Source of the DNA: Enterococcus_D sp050529585
GTDB taxonomy: Bacteria; Bacillota; Bacilli; Lactobacillales; Enterococcaceae
Direction of reading: 5' to 3'
Length of the DNA stretch: 64,000 bases
Assembly (NCBI RefSeq): GCF_050529585.1
Contig: NZ_CP172882.1
Coordinates: 2,046,001-2,110,000 of the forward strand
Below, in pieces: positions 18,506 to 27,191 of the stretch. The first letter of the stretch is position 1. Each line of letters opens with the position of its first letter. The translations under genes and the position numbers were made by a program. The notes beneath the pieces are model-generated. The model was not told the origin of the DNA and ran no database searches. It saw only the letters and a program-made list of their open reading frames with translations.

Positions 18506-18529
18506 TCGTTGCAAAAAATACAGATTGTT

Positions 18530-20221
18530 TTACATTTTATCCGGCGCGTGTAAGCCCAGTAAGCGTAAATCTTCTTTCAACAATACTGTCACAGCATATA
18601 CCAACGCCAAACGTGCTTCTTTTTGCCCGTCTTCTGCCAAGATTTTGACATTGGCATAATATTTGTTGAAGGCTTGTGCCAATTTGATGGCATGTTTGGC
18701 AATAACAGATGGTTCATATTTTTCAGCCGCTTGCAAAATGGTTTCTGGATAACGTTGAATCAATTTGATGACTTCCCAACTATCAGCGTCTGACAAACCA
18801 GTGATTGCCGCAGTATCTGGTGTAAAGCCAGCTTTATCAAGAATACTCATAGCACGAGCGTGTGAGTATTGAACATAAGGTCCAGTTTCTCCTTCGAATC
18901 GAACGACTTCTTCTAGTGTAAAATCAAAGTTGTTCAAACGATCATTTTTTAAATCGTGGAAAACAACAGCCCCAACGCCGACTTGTTTGGCCACTTCTTC
19001 TTTATTGACCAATGTTGGATTTTTTTCTGTGATCTGGGCATTGGCAGATGCAATGGCTTCATTCAACACTTCTTCTAATAAGACGATTTTGCCTTTTCTA
19101 GTGGATAGTTTTTTGCCATCTTTTGTGATCAAACCAAATGGTACATGGGTCATATCATCTGACCAGTCAAAGTTCATTTCTTTCAAGACTGCTTTCAGTT
19201 GTTTGAAATGATAGCTTTGCTCGTTGCCGACAACATACAATGATTTGGCAAAATCATACGTCCGTTTGCGGTAAAGCGCTGCTGCCATATCACGGGTAAT
19301 ATATAATGTTGCCCCATCAGATTTGCGGATCAAGGCTGGATTGAGATCATATGCAGATAAGTCTACGATTTCTGCACCTTGATCTTCTTTCAATAAATGT
19401 TTTTCTTCTAACAACTCAACAACTTCTGTCATCTTGTCATTATAAAAAGCTTCGCCATTCAATGAATCGAAAGAGACTTCCAGCATATCATAGATTTTAT
19501 TGAACTCTTTCATTGACTCATCTCGGAACCACTGCCACAATTGGATGGCTTCTTCATCACCATCTTCAAGTTTTTTGAACCAAGCACGGGCTTCATCTTC
19601 TAAATGTTTATCCGTCTCTGCTTTTTCATGAAAATCAACGTATAGACGCAGCAATTCATTGATTGGTTCTGCTTTGACCGCTGCTTCAGAGCCCCATTTT
19701 TTATAAGCCACGATCAACTTACCAAATTGGGTGCCCCAATCGCCTAAGTGATTGATACGAATTGGCTGGTAACCAATTTTTTCCAAAATAAACCCGATCG
19801 AATTTCCAATCACGGTCGAGCGTAGATGCCCCATTGAAATAGGTTTTGCAATATTGGGTGATGACATGTCGATCGGCACTGTTTGTTGATTGCCGACGGT
19901 TTGGTCACCATAATGGTTTTTTTCTTTGATGACTGTCGTCAAGACATGTGCTGAAATGACTGATTTATCCATAAAAAAGTTCAAATAAGGACCCACGACT
20001 TCAATTTTTTCAAATGATGTGCCATCGATTTTCTCAGCCAACTCTGCGGCAATTTGCTGCGGTGCTTTGCGATAGGCTTTAGCCAATGCAAATGCTGGAA
20101 AAGCGACATCTCCATGATCGACTGACTTTGGATTTTCTAACAATTGTTGAACTTGTTCAATGGTCAAGTCTTCTTTGACGACTTGATAAATGGCTTGGGC
20201 GACGATTTCTTTGTTATTCAT
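18530..20221 (-). CDS. argS: Arginyl-tRNA synthetase
   Basis: A 563-residue class I synthetase that charges tRNA-Arg. The HIGH-type motif appears as SPNIAKPISMGHLRSTVIGN (about 120-140), and the KMSKS-like region is GKKLSTRKG. The DALR anticodon-binding domain carries YVQYSHARA and the C-terminal LLGLHAPDKM. I start it at the ATG at 20221, with AGGAGG 8 nt upstream, because the longer frame continues into the leader. A complete T-box riboswitch precedes it, so it responds to uncharged tRNA-Arg. Confidence 0.96.
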   Translation of the reverse strand: MNNKEIVAQAIYQVVKEDLTIEQVQQLLENPKSVDHGDVAFPAFALAKAYRKAPQQIAAELAEKIDGTSFEKIEVVGPYLNFFMDKSVISAHVLTTVIKEKNHYGDQTVGNQQTVPIDMSSPNIAKPISMGHLRSTVIGNSIGFILEKIGYQPIRINHLGDWGTQFGKLIVAYKKWGSEAAVKAEPINELLRLYVDFHEKAETDKHLEDEARAWFKKLEDGDEEAIQLWQWFRDESMKEFNKIYDMLEVSFDSLNGEAFYNDKMTEVVELLEEKHLLKEDQGAEIVDLSAYDLNPALIRKSDGATLYITRDMAAALYRKRTYDFAKSLYVVGNEQSYHFKQLKAVLKEMNFDWSDDMTHVPFGLITKDGKKLSTRKGKIVLLEEVLNEAIASANAQITEKNPTLVNKEEVAKQVGVGAVVFHDLKNDRLNNFDFTLEEVVRFEGETGPYVQYSHARAMSILDKAGFTPDTAAITGLSDADSWEVIKLIQRYPETILQAAEKYEPSVIAKHAIKLAQAFNKYYANVKILAEDGQKEARLALVYAVTVLLKEDLRLLGLHAPDKM

Positions 20222-20274
20222 TGTTTGACCTCCTGTTTGTTTGGCATTGATCGATTGCTGCAAGATGCGCAAAT

Positions 20275-20500
20275 AAAAAAGCCTCTAGCGCATAACGATG
20301 CACTAGAGACGAGATTTCCCGCGGTACCACTCTGATTGTCCTATTTGGACCCACTTTACTTCTGATAACGGCAGAATTCCGTTTGCTAGGCAAATTCTCA
20401 CAAGTGCGTTTCACGCTCACGTCCATTCGGCTTCCACCATCCCGAATTCGCTTTAATGACTGTTGAAGGTTACTTTTCTTGCATCATCAAATCATTGCTA
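20275..20500 (-). promoter_or_regulatory. T-box riboswitch of argS (Arg specifier CGC)
   Basis: The minus strand holds the conserved T-box sequence AGAGTGGTACCGCGG (20319-20333) and a terminator hairpin CTCTAGTGCAT...ATGCGCTAGAG with a T-run (20275-20309). It also has a Stem I with the GGATGGTGGAAGCC motif and a specifier region GTGAAACGCACTT. The likely specifier codon is CGC (20406-20408), an arginine codon that fits the downstream gene. Uncharged tRNA-Arg would favour the antiterminator. Confidence 0.93.
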
Positions 20501-20514
20501 TTGACTTCCCAAAA

Positions 20515-20520
20515 AGTATA
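20515..20520 (-). promoter_or_regulatory. -10 element of the argS T-box transcript
   Basis: TATACT on the minus strand just upstream of the T-box. The -35 is poor. Confidence 0.4.
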
Positions 20521-20576
20521 ACAAAGAATTCAGTTTTTGGCTAGGATCAGTTGCCGCTTTAACCAAAAACTCATTT

Positions 20577-21590
20577 TTAGACTTTGGGAATAAACAGGTT
20601 GCCAGCAGTCGCCGCCATGATGGCTTTGATTGAATGCAGCCGGTTCTCTGCTTGATCAAACTGACGGGCATAGTCACTTCGAAATACTTCATCCGTGACC
20701 TCCATTTCATGAATACCATATTTTGCGGCCGCCTCTCGTCCGTAACGCGTTTGACTGTCATGAAACGCTGGCAAACAATGCATAAAGATGACTTGCTCGT
20801 TTTGCGTTTGATCAATCAACCGCTGATTGACTTGATATGGCAGCAATTGTTTGATCCGTTTTTCAAACTGATCTTCTTCTCCCATGGATACCCAGACATC
20901 GGTGTAGATCACATCTGCCCCTAAGACTCCTTCTGACACTTGATCCGTGATTTGAATCGTTGCGCCTGATTGGTCCGCATAGCTTTGTGCAAGTGCCACA
21001 ATTTGCTTTTCAGGTTGCAATGCTGACGGTGTCACAATATGGATATTGACCCCCAAGATGGCACTAGTGACCAACAAGGAATGCGCGACATTATTGCGGC
21101 CATCGCCGCAATAAGCGATCGTCAAACCAGCCAATCGCCCAAAATTTTCTTGGATCGTTAGAAAATCGGCAATCATTTGGGTTGGATGCCACTCATCTGT
21201 CAAACCATTCCAAACAGGTACCCCAGCCGACTCTGCCAATTGTGTCACTACTGCTTGGCTTGACCCGCGATATTCGATACCATCAAACATTCGCCCCAAC
21301 ACTTTCGCTGTATCTTCTACCGACTCTTTCGTCCCTAATTGAATGTCGTTGGCACCAAGAAATTCGGGATGTGCCCCCAGGTCAGTTGTTGCCACCGTAA
21401 AAGCCGCTCGTGTCCTTGTAGATGTTTTTTCAAACAACAATGCAATGTTCTTTCCTGCAAGATAATGATGCGGCAAATGCTGTTGCTTCATAGCCTTTAA
21501 ATGTTGTGCAAAATCAATCAAATACTGTAATTCCGCTTGACTGAAATCTTTTTCTGCTAAAAAGCTGCGTCCTTGGAAAATCGAATACAT
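20577..21590 (-). CDS. argF: Ornithine carbamoyltransferase
   Basis: A 337-residue OTCase, which interconverts ornithine plus carbamoyl phosphate with citrulline plus phosphate. The carbamoyl-phosphate loop STRTRAAF, the ornithine loop DVWVSMG and HCLPAF with the catalytic Cys are all present. It stands alone, with no arcA, arcC, argG or argH in the window, so an anabolic (ArgF) or catabolic (ArcB) role cannot be decided. The ATG at 21590 has AAAGGTGG upstream; the longer frame is hydrophobic, AT-rich leader sequence. A candidate ARG box lies behind the promoter. Confidence 0.93.
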   Translation of the reverse strand: MYSIFQGRSFLAEKDFSQAELQYLIDFAQHLKAMKQQHLPHHYLAGKNIALLFEKTSTRTRAAFTVATTDLGAHPEFLGANDIQLGTKESVEDTAKVLGRMFDGIEYRGSSQAVVTQLAESAGVPVWNGLTDEWHPTQMIADFLTIQENFGRLAGLTIAYCGDGRNNVAHSLLVTSAILGVNIHIVTPSALQPEKQIVALAQSYADQSGATIQITDQVSEGVLGADVIYTDVWVSMGEEDQFEKRIKQLLPYQVNQRLIDQTQNEQVIFMHCLPAFHDSQTRYGREAAAKYGIHEMEVTDEVFRSDYARQFDQAENRLHSIKAIMAATAGNLFIPKV

Positions 21591-21624
21591 AGGGTTACCA
21601 CCTTTCAGTTGATATCTATTCATA

Positions 21625-21653
21625 ATCATAACAATTTTAGAAATAAAATACAA
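21625..21653 (-). promoter_or_regulatory. Promoter of the ornithine carbamoyltransferase gene
   Basis: TTGTAT (21648-21653) and TATGAT (21625-21630) on the minus strand, with a 17-bp spacer. The 5' UTR would be short. Confidence 0.72.
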
Positions 21654-21666
21654 TATAAAGCCATTA

Positions 21667-21684
21667 AATAAATAAAAATACATT
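21667..21684 (-). promoter_or_regulatory. Candidate ARG box (ArgR operator)
   Basis: TGTATTTTTATTTA on the minus strand matches TGAATWWWWATTCA at 8 of 10 fixed positions. It sits 15 bp upstream of the -35, where a bound regulator would more likely activate than block. The local DNA is very AT-rich, so chance is a real alternative. Confidence 0.4.
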
Positions 21685-21723
21685 TATAATTATTTTATGC
21701 CAGCCCTATTGCTGCTTGATAGT

Positions 21724-21766
21724 CAAAAAAAACCGATAAAATCAAGTTTCCTTGATTTTATCGGCC
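21724..21766 (-). terminator. Terminator of the tsaB-rimI-rimI-tsaD operon
   Basis: CCGATAAAATCAAG and CTTGATTTTATCGG form a perfect 14-bp stem, with a T-run on the minus strand. Confidence 0.92.
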
Positions 21767-21770
21767 AGAT

Positions 21771-22793
21771 TTAGTTTTTTTGAAAATGCATAAAACTTAA
21801 ACTCGGATCAGCATTGACTGCTAGGGAACCAAACCGTTGTTTTTGCAAAGCGATATGGGCATAAGCACCAATCATTGCTGCATTATCCCCGCAAAGCCGC
21901 AGGGGTGGAATCAGCAATTCAATTTCTGGATGGGCAAGCATGGCCGCTTCAAGCGCTTCGCGCAATCCTTGGTTCGCCGCCACCCCACCAGCGATGATCA
22001 ATTGCTTCACCGGGAATGTTTGGCAGGCTTTGATCGTTTTATAGACGAGCACGTCAACGACACTTGCTTGAAAACTTGCAGCCAAATCAGCAGGCACCAA
22101 GGTTTCTCCTCGTTGTTCGGCATTGTGGACGTGATTGATAAATGCACTTTTCAGACCGCTAAAACTAAAATCAAAGTTGTCTTCATGGATCATGGCACGT
22201 GGAAAATGGTAGGTGTCTTGCCCAGTATGTGCCAAGCGATCAATTTCTTTGCCGCTTGGATAAGGCAGACCCAAGACCCGGCCAACTTTGTCATAGGCTT
22301 CTCCAGCTGCATCATCTCGGGTTTCGCCGATGATCTCAAAAGAACCATCTTCGACCATATAAACCAACTCCGTGTGGCCACCACTAACAAGTAAAGCCAT
22401 TAAAGGGAATTCCAGCGGTTTGACAAATCGAGCAGCATAAATATGCCCGGCCATATGATTGACAGGCAACAAAGGCAAGTCATGAGCCCAAGCAAAGGCT
22501 TTGGCTGCAGAAAGACCAATCAATAAAGCGCCGACTAAGCCTGGACCATACGTGACAGCCACTGCTGATAGATCAGCTGGTTCGACCTTTGCTTGTGTTA
22601 GGGCATCTTCAATACAGATCGTGATTTGTTCTACGTGATGCCGACTAGCCACTTCGGGAACCACACCACCGAAGCGTTGGTGGCTTTTGATTTGCGAAGC
22701 GACGATATTGCTTAGGATCGTTTCGCCATTTTGGATGACAGCAACGCTGGTTTCGTCACAACTACTTTCAATGGCTAAAATCAATTCATTCAT
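21771..22793 (-). CDS. tsaD: tRNA N6-adenosine threonylcarbamoyltransferase TsaD
   Basis: A 340-residue Kae1/TsaD ASKHA protein. With TsaB and TsaE it transfers threonylcarbamoyl to A37 of ANN-decoding tRNAs. LAIESSCDETSVAV opens the protein, the metal site HMAGHIYA is at about 110, GGHTELVY is at about 135, and the late phosphate motif is GGVAANQGLR. It starts 5 bp after the upstream rimI-like gene and is the last gene of the operon. Confidence 0.96.
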   Translation of the reverse strand: MNELILAIESSCDETSVAVIQNGETILSNIVASQIKSHQRFGGVVPEVASRHHVEQITICIEDALTQAKVEPADLSAVAVTYGPGLVGALLIGLSAAKAFAWAHDLPLLPVNHMAGHIYAARFVKPLEFPLMALLVSGGHTELVYMVEDGSFEIIGETRDDAAGEAYDKVGRVLGLPYPSGKEIDRLAHTGQDTYHFPRAMIHEDNFDFSFSGLKSAFINHVHNAEQRGETLVPADLAASFQASVVDVLVYKTIKACQTFPVKQLIIAGGVAANQGLREALEAAMLAHPEIELLIPPLRLCGDNAAMIGAYAHIALQKQRFGSLAVNADPSLSFMHFQKN

Positions 22794-22798
22794 TTGAT

Positions 22799-23251
22799 TT
22801 ATTCGCCTACTTTCTTTTCCATAATAAGTGCATCCTCTTGGGGATGTTGATAATAATTTTTTCTGCGCCCAATGATGACAAATCCTGTGCGTAGATACAA
22901 CGCTTGGGCTTGCATGTTTGACGCGCGGACTTCCAATAAAATCCGTGTGCCACCTGCATGTTGCACAGCTGCAAAAAGTGCTTGCAGCAATTCTTTGGCA
23001 ATCCCGCGACCTTGATATTCAGGATCAACAGCAAGGTTGAATACCTCTGCTTCATCCAAGACTTGCTGATAACTGAGAAAAGCAATCAATTTAGAAGGCT
23101 GGCTCGATTCTTTGATCAGATATTGACTAAGAGGATGTTTAAGATCTTCAGCAAATTGTGCCACTTGCCATGGGGAGCCTGTTGGATAACTGGCATCCGC
23201 CAATGCCCACAGTTGCTGCGCTGTAGGTCTAGTACTAGACTGTTTATCCAT
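22799..23251 (-). CDS. rimI: GNAT acetyltransferase, RimI-like (copy 2 of the operon)
   Basis: A 150-residue GNAT protein. The acetyl-CoA motif A is LAVDPEYQGRGIAKELLQAL (about 75-95), and motif B is ILLEVRASNMQAQALYLRTGF, with the N-x-x-A-x-x-LY pattern of RimI proteins. RimI acetylates the N-terminus of ribosomal protein S18 in E. coli; whether this copy does is unknown. It overlaps the stop of the neighbouring GNAT gene by 8 bp and lies directly before tsaD. Confidence 0.85.
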   Translation of the reverse strand: MDKQSSTRPTAQQLWALADASYPTGSPWQVAQFAEDLKHPLSQYLIKESSQPSKLIAFLSYQQVLDEAEVFNLAVDPEYQGRGIAKELLQALFAAVQHAGGTRILLEVRASNMQAQALYLRTGFVIIGRRKNYYQHPQEDALIMEKKVGE

Positions 23252-23786
23252 GGAGATACTTCACCATATCCAATGCATCTTCATTGCCTTCCGTATAGTA
23301 CGCAGCCTTGATTGCTTGAGAAATAAAGCCCAATTGTCGATATAATCGCTGTGCATCCCGATTGCTTAACCGCACCTCTAATGTCAAACGATCACATCTT
23401 TGTTTTCTGGCATAATGTTCTAATTCTCCCAACACAAAAGAACCGATACCTTTTCCTTGATACTCGGGAATGATCGCAATATTGGTCACATGGGCATCGC
23501 CGCCCAAAATACGGACACCAGCAAAGCCAATCATTCGTTCTTGAAACAAGACACCGATGTAAAGGTGTTGTACCCGAGAATACAATTCCGACAAAAAAGC
23601 ACTTTTTGTCCAGGGTAGTTCCCCCGCATAAACCAGTCGTTCCACTTGCAGCAATTCTTTGATATCATCGCCGACCAATTCACGGAAAACATAAGTAGTT
23701 CCCCTCAGATCGACTTCTCTTACAGGATATTGAATGTGTCGAAACAACGACAACTTGCCTTTGATTGCCTTAAATTTTTTCAACAT
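23244..23786 (-). CDS. GNAT acetyltransferase, RimI-like (copy 1 of the operon)
   Basis: About 180 residues. The GNAT domain holds VTNIAIIPEYQGKGIGSFVLGEL (acetyl-CoA loop) and LTLEVRLSNRDAQRLYRQLGF. About 45 N-terminal residues, many basic, precede the domain. I place the start at the ATG at 23786, where GGAG lies 9 nt upstream; this overlaps the end of tsaB by 17 bp. Two RimI-type genes in a row between tsaB and tsaD suggest divided roles after a duplication, but the substrates are not readable. Confidence 0.83.
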   Translation of the reverse strand: MLKKFKAIKGKLSLFRHIQYPVREVDLRGTTYVFRELVGDDIKELLQVERLVYAGELPWTKSAFLSELYSRVQHLYIGVLFQERMIGFAGVRILGGDAHVTNIAIIPEYQGKGIGSFVLGELEHYARKQRCDRLTLEVRLSNRDAQRLYRQLGFISQAIKAAYYTEGNEDALDMVKYLHG

Positions 23787-24495
23787 AGGCATCTGCTCCA
23801 GCTTCATGTGTGGCCAACCAATTCTCTTCTGCTTCAACTAATTTTAAATAGGATGGAACGAATGCATGGAGCGACGCTTCAGGCGCTTCTTGGTCTGCGA
23901 GAAAAGCCAAGACCGCCGCAGACGGGTAATCCCATACAGACACTTGATTGATTACAGCAAGAGGCATTTCCTCCTTGATCGTCGCAGCAAATTTAGCTGT
24001 GTCGCTGCCCACAAACAATACTTCTCCCGAGGTTTCCTTTTTCAACAAGGCCAACAAACTGCTTAGAGACATATGTTGATCTGCAATGACAGTCATCAAA
24101 GTATCTCCTTGCCATTGATATACACCCGTATAGACATTGTTTCTTCGGGCATCAAAAAGCGGAATGATCCACTGAGATACCCCCACGCAGTTTGCGGCGA
24201 CCGTCTTTAAGCTAGATACACCAATCAGCGGAATCGCTAATGTTTGGGCTAATGTTTTAGCTGTCGTTACACCGATCCGCAAACCAGTATATGACCCGGG
24301 TCCTTTGGCCACAACGATTTGTGCCAAATCACTCGGTTTCACATTGATCGTTTGCATCATTTGCTGGATGGCGGGCATCAAAGCTGTACTATGATTTTTG
24401 ACAGCCATCGTTTGGCTTTGTCCTAGAATTTGATGACCGTCAACCACGGCAATTGCCAATGTTTGGTTAGACGTGTCGATCGCTAATGTTTTCAT
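23770..24495 (-). CDS. tsaB: t6A synthesis protein TsaB
   Basis: A 241-residue ASKHA-fold partner of TsaD in tRNA threonylcarbamoyladenosine synthesis. LAIDTSNQTLAIAVVD opens it, followed by KGPGSYTGLRIGVTTAKTLA (about 70-90), the TsaB hallmark, and FDARRNNVYTGVY. GGGGAG lies 8 nt before the ATG at 24495, the homology-supported start. It heads the tsaB-rimI-rimI-tsaD operon. Confidence 0.94.
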   Translation of the reverse strand: MKTLAIDTSNQTLAIAVVDGHQILGQSQTMAVKNHSTALMPAIQQMMQTINVKPSDLAQIVVAKGPGSYTGLRIGVTTAKTLAQTLAIPLIGVSSLKTVAANCVGVSQWIIPLFDARRNNVYTGVYQWQGDTLMTVIADQHMSLSSLLALLKKETSGEVLFVGSDTAKFAATIKEEMPLAVINQVSVWDYPSAAVLAFLADQEAPEASLHAFVPSYLKLVEAEENWLATHEAGADAYVEKI

Positions 24496-24560
24496 GCTGC
24501 TATCTCCCCATTCAAAAAACTCTCTCATATTCTACCATATTCTAGCTGATTGCCCAACAA

Positions 24561-24640
24561 GTACAAAAAAAGCTTAAACAGTCCCTTGATTCTATGGTTT
24601 GAAAACATCACCTAGAAATCAAGCTTGCTGTTTAAACTTT
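24561..24640 (-). terminator. Terminator of the gal operon
   Basis: On the minus strand GTTTAAACAG...GCTTGATTTCT pairs with AGAATCAAG...CTGTTTAAGC in a long, interrupted stem followed by TTTTTTT. Confidence 0.78.
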
Positions 24641-24669
24641 ATCACTGGTCGATCAAGGACTGGTTACGA

Positions 24670-25662
24670 TCACTTTGCCGGTCTCTCACTAGACGCACGG
24701 TTGATCAATTCCGTGGCGATCGTGACCTTTCTGGGAACCGGTGCAGGAGAAGCAATCAACTCCATGAGTGTGGTGACTGCCAGCTCTCCAAGCCATTCAG
24801 TATGGACTTTGATCGTAGACAGCGCCGGTGTGACATATTTTGCTACGCTGACATCATTGAAGCCAATCACTGCGACATCTTCTGGAATGTTGATGCCATT
24901 TTCTTGCAATGCCCGCATGCCGCCAATGGCCAAAGCATCACTAGAGGCAAAAAAAGCTGTCGGTAGTTGTTCGCCGCTGGCCAAAAAGGCCTTCATTGCC
25001 AGATAGCCGCCTTCAACCGTGAACGGGGCTTGCAATAAATACTTCGCGTCATACAATTTTAATTGCCGCAAACGCCCTTCAAAAAAGTACTGTCTGGGAT
25101 CAATGATTTCTTGCTGATGATCTTTCGTATATTCAATACCCGACAGTAAGCCAATACGCTGATGTCCTTTCGCAATAAACGCATCGATCACCAGGTCAAC
25201 TGCTTGCTGAAAGTCCACCACCAAAGAATCCACCCCATAAGAAAGCGCATCGAAATCGACCATCAAGAGATGTTTCTGACTTTTTTTCAATTGTTGGATC
25301 TGTTGATCACCAAATTTGCCAATCGTGATCGTTCCGTCAACCGGCGTATCTGTCAAGGCATCGAAAGGTTCTTTGAGCAAACGAATCCCTAACTCTTCTG
25401 CTTTGTTTTCGATGCCCAAACGAATCGCTAAATAGTACAGATCCGCTAACTCTTCTTCCGTATTGAACCATTGGATCAAACGAATACTGCTGGTTTCTGC
25501 TGCCTTTTTCTTATGTTTGGTATAATTCAAGGCTTCTGCTGCTTTAAAAATTTTTTCTTTGGTTTCACCACTCACGGATAATTCGCTATCGTAATTTAAA
25601 ACACGTGAGACAGTTGCCGGTGAGACACCAGCATGTTGGGCAATATCTTTGATCGTAGCCAT
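24670..25662 (-). CDS. galR: LacI/GalR-family transcriptional regulator (galactose operon)
   Basis: A 330-residue LacI-family repressor. The N-terminal helix-turn-helix ATIKDIAQHAGVSPATVSRVLN (residues 2-23) is followed by a hinge and a periplasmic-binding-like sensor domain with DALAIGGMRALQENGINIPEDVAVIGFND. It is the last gene of galKETR, so galactose or a derivative is the likely inducer. The ATG at 25662 has AGGAGG upstream. Its probable operator is the palindrome inside the galK promoter. Confidence 0.9.
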   Translation of the reverse strand: MATIKDIAQHAGVSPATVSRVLNYDSELSVSGETKEKIFKAAEALNYTKHKKKAAETSSIRLIQWFNTEEELADLYYLAIRLGIENKAEELGIRLLKEPFDALTDTPVDGTITIGKFGDQQIQQLKKSQKHLLMVDFDALSYGVDSLVVDFQQAVDLVIDAFIAKGHQRIGLLSGIEYTKDHQQEIIDPRQYFFEGRLRQLKLYDAKYLLQAPFTVEGGYLAMKAFLASGEQLPTAFFASSDALAIGGMRALQENGINIPEDVAVIGFNDVSVAKYVTPALSTIKVHTEWLGELAVTTLMELIASPAPVPRKVTIATELINRASSERPAK

Positions 25663-25695
25663 TCTGTCCCTCCTTTTTCTCCTAGATAGCATTGA

Positions 25696-27177
25696 TCATA
25701 ACTGATCGATAAATGTTTGAAACGCAGCTTTGCCCTCGGTATCACGTTTGAAGACACCGGCATGAGCCAATACTTCGGCAAAAATATGTCCAACAGCTTC
25801 ATGCAATATCGCTTCAACATTTTCATCAGTTAGATTCAGATGGGTTGCTTTCAGCTCATCCGCCCAAGTTTGATGATACGCAGCCATTTGATTTGGTTGA
25901 TCAAGAAGATACTTCGCTACTTCTTTTAATTCAGGTGCCAAGCGTGGTGGCAAAACTGCCAAACCCATGACTTCGATCAAGCCGATGTTTTCTTTCTTGA
26001 TATGCTGCACCTCTTTGTGGGGATGGAAAATGCCATCTGGATGTTCTTCTGATACATTGTTGTCACGCAAGACGAGATCCATTTCAAAGAATGCACCTTT
26101 TTTTCTTGCAATCGGCGTTACCGTATGATGCGGCGTACCGTCTTTTGAAAAAGCACGGATCATAACACTTGGATCAGAATAGTTGCGCCATTGAGTCAAA
26201 ATATACGCTGAAGCCAACGCCAATTTCTGTTTGTCTTTGGCTTGTAATCGAATCACCGACATTGGCCACTTAACGATTCCAGCTGTGACATCCGAAAAGC
26301 CAGTCAATGCAAATTCTTTTTCAATGACTGCCTTGGCCATAGCAAATTCATGGCGACCGCCTTGATAATGATCGTGTGAAAGAATCGATCCGCCGACAAT
26401 TGGCAAGTCCGCATTAGACCCGACAAAATAATGTGGCATCACTTCTACGATTTGAAGTAGTCGAGTAAAAGTTTGCTTATTGATTTTCATTGGCCGATGG
26501 GTCAATGATAGGAAAATCGAATGCTCGTTGTAATACGCATACGGCGAATATTGGAAGCCCCAAGCTTCATTGTCCAGATTCATGCGAATAATACGATGGT
26601 TGGCTCGTGCAGGGTAGTTGCTCCGTCCTTGATAGCCTTCATTTTCTAAGCAAAGCATACACTTTGGATAATCGACTTGGACACTTTTTCCTTCTGCAGC
26701 GATTTCTTTCGGATCTTTTTCGGGTTTGGATAAATTTATGGTGATCTCCAATTCGCCATATTCCGTATGGACAGGGAAAACGATATTCTTTGCAATACGT
26801 CTGGTTTTAATATAATCATTTTGTTTAGACAAGGCAAAAAAGTAATCCGTGGCTTCTTTTGGCTCATTGGCATAATGTTGCGCAAAAAATGCGTTGACCA
26901 CTGATGGTGGTGGTGTTAAAAAATCCATTAACTGGGCTTCAAATTGTTCACGTTCTGCCATTGTCTCACCAATAACCTGATTTTCTATGGCTTTTTCAAC
27001 GAGCTTATCCATCAATATCAGTGAGGACGCGGCTTCTTGTTGCACCGTTTCTTCCATCACATCTTCGCCGATCAATGCCAATACGCGGTTTTGCAAATAA
27101 ATGCGATCCAGCTCCATCCAGCCTCCAGATTTGATGGCTAAGGTGACGAAATCACTAATTGTTTGACTGATCGTCAT
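25696..27177 (-). CDS. galT: UDP-glucose-hexose-1-phosphate uridylyltransferase, class II
   Basis: A 493-residue Leloir-pathway enzyme that exchanges UDP between glucose-1-P and galactose-1-P. The length and motifs (CMLCLENEGYQGR, LTHRPMKINKQTF, GGSILSHDHYQGGRHEF) match the Firmicutes class II GalT, which is distinct from the 350-residue class I enzyme. It lies 14 bp after galE and 33 bp before galR. Confidence 0.95.
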   Translation of the reverse strand: MTISQTISDFVTLAIKSGGWMELDRIYLQNRVLALIGEDVMEETVQQEAASSLILMDKLVEKAIENQVIGETMAEREQFEAQLMDFLTPPPSVVNAFFAQHYANEPKEATDYFFALSKQNDYIKTRRIAKNIVFPVHTEYGELEITINLSKPEKDPKEIAAEGKSVQVDYPKCMLCLENEGYQGRSNYPARANHRIIRMNLDNEAWGFQYSPYAYYNEHSIFLSLTHRPMKINKQTFTRLLQIVEVMPHYFVGSNADLPIVGGSILSHDHYQGGRHEFAMAKAVIEKEFALTGFSDVTAGIVKWPMSVIRLQAKDKQKLALASAYILTQWRNYSDPSVMIRAFSKDGTPHHTVTPIARKKGAFFEMDLVLRDNNVSEEHPDGIFHPHKEVQHIKKENIGLIEVMGLAVLPPRLAPELKEVAKYLLDQPNQMAAYHQTWADELKATHLNLTDENVEAILHEAVGHIFAEVLAHAGVFKRDTEGKAAFQTFIDQL

Positions 27178-27191
27178 AGGTCAAGTGCCTC

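Noticed and set aside
20577..21590. Putrescine carbamoyltransferase instead of OTC
   Set aside because: The ornithine loop DVWVSMG and the absence of agmatine deiminase genes nearby favour OTC.
21837..22394. 185-residue plus-strand frame
   Set aside because: Antisense to tsaD, with no ribosome site and no protein-like pattern.
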